DNA of 21,875 bases from Chloroflexi bacterium 13_1_40CM_68_21. GTDB taxonomy: Bacteria; Chloroflexota; Limnocylindria; P2-11E. The position numbers and the translations under genes are program-made. This document shows positions 7,000-13,562 of this stretch, piece by piece (position 1 is the first letter of the stretch; each line of letters starts with the position of its first letter). The notes beneath the pieces were generated by a model, which had not been told where the DNA came from, ran no database searches, and saw only the letters and a list, made by a program, of their open reading frames with translations. The stretch spans positions 1 through 21,875 of the forward strand of contig MNEO01000020.1 in assembly GCA_001917735.1 (NCBI GenBank), in the 5' to 3' direction.

Positions 7000-7833
7000 T
7001 CAGCCCGCGCCCACTCCGGCGATGACGCGCTGGCCGTCCGGGCTGCGGACGAAATCGAGGAACGCCTGGATGCCGGGCTTGACGGCCGTCGCGGGGTAGA
7101 CCAGATACAGCTGTCGCCGGACCGGATACGCGCCGGACGTGACGTTTTCCTTGCTCGCCTGGACACCCTCGATCGCGAGCATCTTGATCTTTGGCTCCGC
7201 GAGCGTTCGGCCGTTGATCGTGACGATGCCGATCACGTCACGCCGGGCGCCGACGGCCGAGAGCATCTCTTCCGTGTCGTTGAGCTCGGCGACGTCCTTC
7301 CCGTAGGTGGGCTTCGTGTCGAAGAAGTACGAGTCGAAGTTCGCGCGGATCGCCGAGTTCGGGTTGCGCGTCATGACGAAGATGCGGCCGGATGGTCCGC
7401 CCACCGCGGCCCAATCGGTGATCGTCCCGGAGTAGATGTCTCGTACTTGAGCGCGGGTCAGCCCCGTGACCGGATTGCCCGAGCCGACGATCACAGCGGT
7501 CCCGCTCACGCCGACCGAAAGGAGTCGCACGCTTTCGCGCACGCTCGCCTCGGGCTCCGTGCTGCTCGTCGCGAGGTCGATCTGACCGCGCGCGAGCAGG
7601 GCGATACCTGAGCGTGACCCGACATCCTCGAAGTCGAAGCGGACCCCGGGATGCCGTGCGGAGAACTCCGCGCTCAGCGCGCGGAAGACCTCGGCCGGCG
7701 CACCACCGCCCTTCACGAGGTATACGCCCGCGTAGGGATCGCGCTGGGGCGCGCATGCCAGCGTGGCGATGACCAGTGCGACGAGCGCGGCGATGAACGC
7801 ACGCTGGAGGCTCTCGCGTCGCGGGGCGGCCAT
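7000..7833 (-). CDS. PstS-like phosphate-type substrate-binding lipoprotein
   Basis: A 277-residue periplasmic-binding-fold protein. The N-terminus has basic residues, a hydrophobic stretch and a lipobox-like ATLAC27, so it is probably a lipoprotein. The pattern GSRSGIALLARGQIDLATSSTEP and the VRDIYSGTITDWAAVGGP segment match PstS family proteins, which capture phosphate (or a similar oxyanion) for an ABC transporter. No pstC, pstA or pstB genes follow, so it is an orphan here. The downstream gene on the same strand is the peroxiredoxin, 60 nt away. The start at ATG 7833 has a weak ribosome binding site. Oxyanion specificity cannot be told by eye; it may act as a signalling or alternative-oxyanion binder. 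Confidence 0.82.
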   Translation of the reverse strand: MAAPRRESLQRAFIAALVALVIATLACAPQRDPYAGVYLVKGGGAPAEVFRALSAEFSARHPGVRFDFEDVGSRSGIALLARGQIDLATSSTEPEASVRESVRLLSVGVSGTAVIVGSGNPVTGLTRAQVRDIYSGTITDWAAVGGPSGRIFVMTRNPNSAIRANFDSYFFDTKPTYGKDVAELNDTEEMLSAVGARRDVIGIVTINGRTLAEPKIKMLAIEGVQASKENVTSGAYPVRRQLYLVYPATAVKPGIQAFLDFVRSPDGQRVIAGVGAG

Positions 7834-8011
7834 AGTGACTGGACGCTAGGGCCGACGCCCTCTTTCCGGCATCCCCCAAACGGCGTAATTCAAGTGACGG
7901 ACTTCCCCACCGATGCGGCACCGCCACTGCTCGTATCCTGAGACCCTGATGCGTCGGTCGGACTCCGCGGGGCGGTCTCCCGTCGTGTGCGGCTGAAGGC
8001 TCGGTACGACG

Positions 8012-8134
8012 GTGGATCGCTTCTCGCAAAACGACCCCGAGCGCTCCGCGAACATCGCGTTCGCTCTGATCTTTCTCGGCATCGTCGCGGTGGGCGCGCT
8101 GACGATCTGGCTCTTCTACGGAGCATCTTTCTAG
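8012..8134 (+). CDS. Small single-pass membrane protein (40 residues)
   Basis: A short reading frame from GTG 8012 to TAG 8132-8134 encodes 40 residues. A polar N-terminus (MDRFSQNDPERSAN) is followed by one long hydrophobic helix (IAFALIFLGIVAVGALTIWL) and a short tail. GAAGG at 7994-7998 is a reasonable though distant ribosome binding site. The composition is a typical small bacterial membrane protein, and it sits 39 nt before the aldehyde dehydrogenase. The 178 nt before it, shared with the divergent PstS-like gene, show no other gene. Function unknown. Confidence 0.6.
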   Translation: MDRFSQNDPERSANIAFALIFLGIVAVGALTIWLFYGASF

Positions 8135-8173
8135 CGCTCTCTAGCCGCCTAGCATCCAGAAGGGGGAGTCCCG

Positions 8174-9685
8174 ATGGCCACCACGCTGCAGCTTCAGAAT
8201 TACATCGACGGGCGCTGGGTCGATGCGTCGACTCAAAGCACGTTCGAGGACATCGACCCCGCCACCGGCGAGACGATCGCGAGCGTCACGAAGTCGGCTA
8301 CGGCCGACGTCGATCGCGCGGTCGAAGCCGCCCGGCGCGCGCTCGACAGCTGGCGGCTCTATCCCGCGCCGAAGCGTGGCGAGATCCTCTACCGCGCCGG
8401 CGAGATCATGCTGCGGCGCAAAGACGAGCTCGCGCGCGAGATGACGCGCGAGATGGGCAAGGTCCTCGCCGAGGCCCGGGGCGACGTTCAAGAAGGCATC
8501 GACATGACCTACTACATCGCCGGTGAAGGCCGCCGCCAGTTCGGCGATGTCGTTCCCGCCGAGCTCCCGAACAAGTGGGCGATGAGCATGCGCCATCCCG
8601 TCGGCGTGGTCGCGGCGATCACACCCTGGAACTTCCCGCTGGCGATCCCGACCTGGAAGATCATGCCGGCGCTCATCCTCGGGAACACCGTCGTCTTCAA
8701 GCCCGCGTCGTACACGCCACTTCTGGCGGTGCGGCTCGTCGAGATCCTCGAGGAGGCGGGGTTGCCGAAGGGCGTCCTCAATCTCGTCCTGGGCTCGGGC
8801 GGCGAGCTCGGGGACCACCTCGTCTCGCATCCCGGTGTGGACCTCATCTCGTTCACCGGATCGTCCGACACCGGGTCACACATCAGCGAGATCGCGGGGC
8901 GCCTACTCAAGCGGGTCTCGTGCGAGCTCGGCGGAAAGAACGCGATCGTCGTGCTCGACGACGCGGACGTCGACCTTTCCCTCGACGGGATCGTGTGGTC
9001 CGCGTTCGGAACGTCGGGCCAGCGCTGCACCGCAGCCTCGCGGGTCATCGCCCACAAGGGCGTGGCGAAGGACCTCGTCGACAAGCTCGTCGGTCGGGCG
9101 AAGAAGCTTCGCCTCGGCAACGGCCTGGATGCGTCCACCGATGTCGGGCCGGTCGTGTCGTTGTCGCAGCTCGAGCGCGTGCATTCGTTCATTCCCGTCG
9201 CCGAGAAGGAGGGAGCCACTATCGCGGCCGGCGGTCGGATCCCCAAAGAGGGCCCTCTCGCGAAGGGCTTTTTCCACGAGCCGACCGTGCTCGTCGACGT
9301 GAAACCGAACATGCGCGTCGCGCAGGAGGAGATCTTCGGGCCGGTGACTGCGGTCATCGAGGTCTCCAGCGTCGATGAGGCGATCAAAGTCTTGAACTCG
9401 ACGAAGTACGGGCTTTCGAGCTCGATCTATACGCGCAACGTGAATAACGCGTTCCGCTTCATGCGCGACGCGGAGACGGGGATCGTGTACGTCAACGCCG
9501 GAACGATCGGCGCGGAGATCCAGCTCCCCTTCGGCGGCATGAAGGCGACCGGCAACGGCCATCGCGAGGCCGGCCGCGCGGCGCTCGACGTGTACTCCGA
9601 GTGGAAGTCGATCTACGTCGACTACTCCGGCAAGCTGCAGCGCGCGCAGATCGACGACGCGGAGAGCGCCAAGCTCGCGCCATGA
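8174..9685 (+). CDS. NAD(P)-dependent aldehyde dehydrogenase
   Basis: A 503-residue ALDH-superfamily enzyme of normal length, which oxidises an aldehyde to the carboxylic acid with NAD(P)+. The catalytic Cys285 lies in GTSGQRCTAASR, the general base Glu251 in CELGGKN, and the cofactor-binding ITPWNFPLAIP and FTGSSDTG motifs are intact. The C-terminal NAGTIGAEIQLPFGGMKATG and GHREAG pattern resembles the aminoadipate-semialdehyde (ALDH7-like) branch, so a semialdehyde substrate is possible. The start ATG 8174 has a strong AGAAGGGGGAG site. Its 3' end is 17 nt from the convergent membrane-protein gene, with a small CGCCG-GAA-CGGCG hairpin at 9706-9718 lying just inside the convergent gene. Substrate not certain. 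Confidence 0.93.
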   Translation: MATTLQLQNYIDGRWVDASTQSTFEDIDPATGETIASVTKSATADVDRAVEAARRALDSWRLYPAPKRGEILYRAGEIMLRRKDELAREMTREMGKVLAEARGDVQEGIDMTYYIAGEGRRQFGDVVPAELPNKWAMSMRHPVGVVAAITPWNFPLAIPTWKIMPALILGNTVVFKPASYTPLLAVRLVEILEEAGLPKGVLNLVLGSGGELGDHLVSHPGVDLISFTGSSDTGSHISEIAGRLLKRVSCELGGKNAIVVLDDADVDLSLDGIVWSAFGTSGQRCTAASRVIAHKGVAKDLVDKLVGRAKKLRLGNGLDASTDVGPVVSLSQLERVHSFIPVAEKEGATIAAGGRIPKEGPLAKGFFHEPTVLVDVKPNMRVAQEEIFGPVTAVIEVSSVDEAIKVLNSTKYGLSSSIYTRNVNNAFRFMRDAETGIVYVNAGTIGAEIQLPFGGMKATGNGHREAGRAALDVYSEWKSIYVDYSGKLQRAQIDDAESAKLAP

Positions 9686-9702
9686 CCGCGCGTTGGCGGC
9701 GC

Positions 9703-10425
9703 TTACGCCGGAACGGCGAGCGGCGCAGGATGCGGCGGGCGACGAGCGAGAAGCCAGAGGCCGACGAGCGCCGAGAGCCCGACGAGCGTCTGACCGGCCG
9801 GGTCCTTCTCCGGAGAGCGGAGCCCGAACTCGAGGAACGGCGCGATCGCTATGAGGAACCCGAGCGGACCGCTCGCGAGCGCGAGCCTGTGTTCCGCGCC
9901 CCAGCCCGAACGCGCCGACCACCGGCCGATCCGTCCCAGCGCGTATGCCGCGACCGCCCCGAGAGCGACGACCACAAGGAGCGCGACCGGGATCACGTGG
10001 GGTCCGATCCACGCGAGCGCGAACGCGGCGACGGTCGTCGCGAACGCGAATCCGCGCAGCCGCCAGAGCGACGGCGGTGGAACATCCGAAGGCACGGGGC
10101 CCGAGCGCAGGCGCAGGCCCAGCCGCACGAGAGCCCCCGCGATCAGCAGCGCGATCGCGTAGGAAGCGGGCGGGTGGTCGTATCCACGATCGCGGAACGC
10201 GAGGAAGCCGAAGCCGACCAGCCCGATGAGGGAAATCAGTGCGAGCCAGATCGCGACCGCGCGCATGGCGCGGTCGCCGAGCCACGGAAGATTCGCGATC
10301 CGGGGGAACGCGGCCTCCGCGAGCACGATCGGCGCGGCGATGCTGACGACCGCATGAAAGAGCGTCAGGTGGAGCGCCCAGACCCAGTTGACGTCGAGGA
10401 ACCGGCCGTACGCCCCCAGGCTCAC
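9703..10425 (-). CDS. Multi-spanning membrane protein, C-terminal fragment (split gene)
   Basis: 240 residues with about six or seven hydrophobic helices, starting at a GTG. It is in the same frame as the upstream 89-residue piece (10438-10707). Only a TAA (10438-10440) and four codons (WPDA) lie between them, and together they would make a 334-residue membrane protein. The joined sequence EEGLVVTSWTNP-stop-WPDAVSLGAYGRFLDVNWVWALHLTLFH reads as one continuous family segment, so this fragment is probably not an independent gene. The function of the family is unknown to me. It is the last gene of the second two-component operon. Either the gene is a recent pseudogene or the TAA is a sequencing or assembly error. 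Confidence 0.6.
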   Translation of the reverse strand: MSLGAYGRFLDVNWVWALHLTLFHAVVSIAAPIVLAEAAFPRIANLPWLGDRAMRAVAIWLALISLIGLVGFGFLAFRDRGYDHPPASYAIALLIAGALVRLGLRLRSGPVPSDVPPPSLWRLRGFAFATTVAAFALAWIGPHVIPVALLVVVALGAVAAYALGRIGRWSARSGWGAEHRLALASGPLGFLIAIAPFLEFGLRSPEKDPAGQTLVGLSALVGLWLLARRPPHPAPLAVPA

Positions 10426-10437
10426 CGCATCAGGCCA

Positions 10438-10707
10438 TTACGGGTTGGTCCAGCTGGTCACCACGAGACCCTCCTCGAGCACGCCGTACGCGGCACCAAG
10501 CAGCAACACGTTTCTCCAGCCAAGCCCGCGCCGTCGAACGATCTCGCGGACGATCAGGGCACCCGAGCCGTACAGGCCTGAGAGATAGAGAAAGGTGAAG
10601 GGATTCACGAAGGCACGGAGCGGGGTCGAGCCCGAGAGGAGCTCACCGCAGACCGGCGCGAGCACGAAGAGCGCGAGGGCGGCGGGCCAGATGCGGACGG
10701 GCTTCAT
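10438..10707 (-). CDS. Membrane protein, N-terminal fragment (split gene)
   Basis: 89 residues with three hydrophobic helices (about 6-23, 37-57 and 64-83) ending in a GAAYGVLEEGLVV motif. The ATG overlaps the stop of the preceding histidine kinase by 4 nt (ATGA), which marks it as the genuine start of a translationally coupled third gene in the regulator-kinase operon. The frame stops at TAA 10438-10440 and continues without a shift into the 240-residue piece at 9703-10425. A single-base change such as TAC or TAT to TAA would explain the break. Function unknown; a link to the kinase, for example membrane-stress response, is inferred from operon position only. Confidence 0.6.
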   Translation of the reverse strand: MKPVRIWPAALALFVLAPVCGELLSGSTPLRAFVNPFTFLYLSGLYGSGALIVREIVRRRGLGWRNVLLLGAAYGVLEEGLVVTSWTNP

Positions 10708-11816
10708 TCCTCGACCGGCAGCGTGAACCGGATCTCGGTGCCGCGGCCGACGACGCTCGTGGCGGCGATCGTGCCCCCATGCGCCTCGACCAGCTGTTTC
10801 GCGATGGCCAGGCCGAGCCCCGCGCCTCGCGACTCCGCCGATTTGTAGAAGCGGTCGAAGATGCGTCCGAGCGTATCCGGCGCGATCCCCGCGCCCGTGT
10901 CGGAGACGACGAGCGCGACCTTGCCGTCGTCCGCGCTCGCATCGACGCGCACTCGGCCGCCTCGCGGGGTGTAGCGCAGGGCGTTCGCGACGAGGTTCGC
11001 GAGAATCTCACGAGCGCGCACTGGGTCGGTGTTCGCGAGCGGCAGGTCGGCCGGCGCGGCGGCGTCGAGCGTGACGCCGGCCTCCTCGGCCTGCGGCTCG
11101 AACGACGCGAGCGTCTCCCTCGCGAGCGCGCCGAGGTCGGTCGGCTCGCGGTGAAGAGCGAGGGCCCCGGATTCGGCGAGCGAGAGCGTTCGCAGATCCT
11201 CGACCAGCCTCGAGAGCACCTTGGTCTCGTCCAGGATCGCGAGGAGATGTGCCTCGTCGGCGGGATGGACGCCGTCGACGAGCGCCTCGAGGTTTCCCTG
11301 CACGACCGAGAGTGGGGTCCGGAGCTCGTGGCTGACATCGGCGAGCAGGCGCCGCCGCTGCTCCTCGCTCGCACGCAGGCGGCTGGTCATCGCGTTGAAC
11401 GCGCGCGCGAGCGCGCGCGCTTCGCGAGGGCCACGCTCGTCGACGCGCGCCGAGAGATCGCCATCGGCCACACGGCCGACCGCATCGATGACATCGCCGA
11501 CCGGCGCCGCGAGCCGGCGTACCGAGCGCGCCGCGAAGGCGATCAGAAGGAGCACGAGCAGAAGAGCGGCGCCGCGCGCGACGGCCCCCGATGGGTCGGG
11601 GGCCCCGAGCGCGCTCGCGAGCGTCAAGAAGAGGAACGTGGCGGCGACGACGGAGAGGACGGCCCCGGCGACGAAGAACATCGCCATTCGGCGCACGAAA
11701 CCCCCGCGCATCGGCCACGGCCCGCCGCGGCCCCATCCGCGGCGCGGAGGGAACGGCTCGTTCTCCGGCCACCACGGCGGGCGCTCGCGGGAGTGACGCC
11801 AGCCCCCACTTCTCAC
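10704..11816 (-). CDS. Sensor histidine kinase (BaeS-like, HAMP-HisKA-HATPase)
   Basis: A 370-residue membrane kinase starting at GTG 11816, whose GTGA overlaps the response-regulator stop. The N-terminal 45 residues are cytoplasmic and unusually rich in Trp, Pro, Arg and Gly (for example PPWWPENEPFPPRRGW). Two transmembrane helices follow (about 46-68 and 83-97) with a very short loop, then HAMP. The phosphoacceptor is His163 in DVSHELRTP. The catalytic domain has N-box NLVANALRYTP, DTGAGI and GAGLGLAIAKQL. The architecture suits a sensor of membrane state rather than a soluble ligand. Its 3' end is coupled to the split membrane-protein gene. Confidence 0.93.
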   Translation of the reverse strand: MRSGGWRHSRERPPWWPENEPFPPRRGWGRGGPWPMRGGFVRRMAMFFVAGAVLSVVAATFLFLTLASALGAPDPSGAVARGAALLLVLLLIAFAARSVRRLAAPVGDVIDAVGRVADGDLSARVDERGPREARALARAFNAMTSRLRASEEQRRRLLADVSHELRTPLSVVQGNLEALVDGVHPADEAHLLAILDETKVLSRLVEDLRTLSLAESGALALHREPTDLGALARETLASFEPQAEEAGVTLDAAAPADLPLANTDPVRAREILANLVANALRYTPRGGRVRVDASADDGKVALVVSDTGAGIAPDTLGRIFDRFYKSAESRGAGLGLAIAKQLVEAHGGTIAATSVVGRGTEIRFTLPVEE

Positions 11817-12499
11817 CCGTCGAGCTCCGCGAAGCGATACCCGACCCCGTACACGGTCAGCAGGTAACGCGGCGCCGACGGATCGTCCTCGAGCTTGCGC
11901 CGGATGTTCTTCACGTGCGCGTCGATCGCTCGTTCGTACGACTCGAACGCGACGCCGTGCAGCGCATCGAGGAGCTGGGCACGCGTGAAGACCCGCCCCG
12001 GCTCGCGCGCGAGCGCCGCAAGAAGCTGGAACTCGGTCGGCGTCAGATCCACGGCACGGTCGGATCTCGTGACACGCAGCCGCGGTATGTCGAGTCGCAC
12101 ATCTCCGACCTGAATGAGCTCGCTGGAGAGCTTCGGCCGCTCGAGGCGCCGCAGCACGGCGCGCACGCGCGCGACGAGCTCCTTCGGACTGAACGGTTTG
12201 GTCACGTAGTCGTCCGCGCCAAGCTCGAGTCCGACGAGCTTGTCGGACTCCTCGCTGCGGCCGGTGAGCATCACGATCGGAACGTTCGACTCGGCTCGCA
12301 ACGTCCGCGCGACGTCCAGGCCGTCGAGCTCCGGGAGGCCCAGATCGAGGACGACGAGGTCTGGGCGCTGCCCTCTGGCGGAAGCGAGCGCGGCTCTCCC
12401 GTCGTGCGCGGTCACGACCGCGAACCCGGCGTGCTCGAGATAGTCACGGGCGAGCTGAACGATCTTGGGTTCGTCGTCGACGACGAGGATCGTTCTCAT
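11813..12499 (-). CDS. OmpR-family response regulator
   Basis: A 228-residue regulator: receiver domain with VVDDEP, phosphorylated Asp52 in VLDLGLPELDG and YVTKPFSPKEL, then a winged-helix DNA-binding domain ending VYGVGYRF. The start ATG 12499 is followed directly by the conserved MRTILVVDDE, so the start is firm. The partner kinase overlaps its stop by 4 nt. A 30-bp perfect palindrome lies 22 nt upstream and could be a terminator for the preceding gene or an operator for this one. It is distinct from the regulator at 4540-5247 (different DNA-binding domain sequence), so the two systems are separate paralogues. Confidence 0.93.
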   Translation of the reverse strand: MRTILVVDDEPKIVQLARDYLEHAGFAVVTAHDGRAALASARGQRPDLVVLDLGLPELDGLDVARTLRAESNVPIVMLTGRSEESDKLVGLELGADDYVTKPFSPKELVARVRAVLRRLERPKLSSELIQVGDVRLDIPRLRVTRSDRAVDLTPTEFQLLAALAREPGRVFTRAQLLDALHGVAFESYERAIDAHVKNIRRKLEDDPSAPRYLLTVYGVGYRFAELDG

Positions 12500-12520
12500 C
12501 GCCTGCCAATCCTAGGTAAC

Positions 12521-12550
12521 GAAGACGCCGGACCGCGGTCCGGCGTCTTC
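12521..12550 (-). terminator. 30-bp perfect palindrome; strong hairpin between two genes
   Basis: Positions 12521-12550 read identically on both strands (GAAGACGCCGGACC on one arm, GCGG centre region, mirrored arm), giving at least a 13-bp GC-rich stem. It lies 17 nt after the stop of the small membrane protein gene (12567) and 22 nt before the response-regulator start, on the same strand. A terminator or attenuating hairpin is likely, but no run of T follows on the minus strand (GTTACCTAGG). A palindromic operator is the alternative. Confidence 0.5.
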
Positions 12551-12566
12551 GCGATGAAGAAGGGGC

Positions 12567-12929
12567 TCAGCGTCCGCTAGGCGGCGTCGGGGACGCCGAT
12601 CCGCCGTCGCGCGGCTTTTCGCCGTGCATCTCTTTGTGCCATTCCTCGAGACGCGAACGGGGATCGCCCCAGTACCCGCCGCCGTAGCCACCGCCGTACC
12701 GCCTTCCCCAACCGCCCCAGAACGCGCCGCGGATCAGGAAGAAGATGAGGAAGAGGAAGAGGAGCGGAAAGAGGAATCCGAACCCGCCGAAGAAGAAGGG
12801 GTGGTAGTAGATGGCCGGCGCGACCGCGGTCCCCGTGGTCGCGAGCCCCTGTGTGACACCCAGCTGATAGGCGCCAACGCCGACGATCGCGGCGATGACA
12901 AGTGTGACGATGATGCCGATGCCTCGCAT
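12567..12929 (-). CDS. Small membrane protein with Gly/Tyr/Trp-rich segment
   Basis: 120 residues. A hydrophobic N-terminal helix (about 4-24, possibly a signal anchor) is followed by a Phe/Leu-rich helix (about 44-67), then a glycine-aromatic stretch (GGWGRRYGGGYGGGYWGD) and a charged amphipathic piece (PRSRLEEWHKEMHGEK). The start at ATG 12929 has an excellent AAAGGAGC site. Proteins of this shape are often encoded next to BaeS/OmpR-type regulator-kinase pairs, as here, which suggests an envelope-stress role. That link is inference. No enzyme motif is visible. Confidence 0.78.
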   Translation of the reverse strand: MRGIGIIVTLVIAAIVGVGAYQLGVTQGLATTGTAVAPAIYYHPFFFGGFGFLFPLLFLFLIFFLIRGAFWGGWGRRYGGGYGGGYWGDPRSRLEEWHKEMHGEKPRDGGSASPTPPSGR

Positions 12930-13013
12930 GTGATTGCTCCTTTGTGTTTGTCGTCGATGGGCATCGTCGCCTGCGCTCGTGAACTGGATGTGAAGGCGGT
13001 GCGGAAAACCTGT

Positions 13014-13562
13014 CTAGCGCAGCAGGCTGTCGAGCCAGCGTGCCGCGGCTGCGACCGCCTCCTGCTCGGCTGGTCCGAAATCGTGGCCGGCTCCCGCGAT
13101 CGGCACGAGGTCGATCCGGGGGTTCCGGCCGGCGATGCGTTCGAGGACGGCGAGCGGCCCGAGCTCGTCGTGCTCTCCCTGGACGACGAGGGTCGGGCAC
13201 ACGATCGCGGCGAGCGCCGCCTCATCCCGGGGGCGGGGCCGCGCTGGCGGCGCGATCGGATGACCGAGGATCACGAGCGCGTCGGGCGGCTCCCGCTCCG
13301 CGAGGAACGCACACATGCGGCCGCCGAACGACCGCCCGACGAGCGCGACACGCTCCGCTCCCGCGTCACGCAGAGCGTCGCGTGCGTTGCGAACATCCTC
13401 TATCTCAAGGGCGTAGTCCTTGCTCGGCCGCGATCCACGCGTCCGAAACGTGACTGCCTGGGTGTCGATGCCAAACGCGCCGAGCGCCGACGCAAGCGCG
13501 CGCAAGAGCGGCTGTTCCGCCGTGCCGCCGTAACCCGGCGCGAGGACGGCGGCGCGGTTCAA
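13014..13562 (-). CDS. Small alpha/beta-hydrolase (dienelactone-hydrolase/KANL3-Tex30-like)
   Basis: 182 residues with the full catalytic triad in order: nucleophile Ser78 in GRSFGG, an acid Asp in VQGEHDELG, and His in GAGHDFG near the C-terminus. The oxyanion-hole region PGYGG is near the N-terminus. It is a compact cytoplasmic hydrolase without a lid domain. Substrate unknown. The start is TTG 13562, which overlaps the LigD stop as TTGA (4 nt), so translation is coupled to LigD. The functional reason for this coupling is not known. The 84-nt gap after it separates it from the small membrane protein gene. Confidence 0.85.
   Translation of the reverse strand: MNRAAVLAPGYGGTAEQPLLRALASALGAFGIDTQAVTFRTRGSRPSKDYALEIEDVRNARDALRDAGAERVALVGRSFGGRMCAFLAEREPPDALVILGHPIAPPARPRPRDEAALAAIVCPTLVVQGEHDELGPLAVLERIAGRNPRIDLVPIAGAGHDFGPAEQEAVAAAARWLDSLLR

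Noticed and set aside
8903..10285. Long minus-strand open frame (460 codons) across the aldehyde dehydrogenase end
   Set aside because: It is arginine/alanine-rich shadow translation overlapping two better-supported genes.
10438..10440. Recoded stop in the split membrane protein
   Set aside because: The codon is TAA, which is not used for selenocysteine or pyrrolysine, and no recoding structure was noticed; mutation or sequencing error is simpler.
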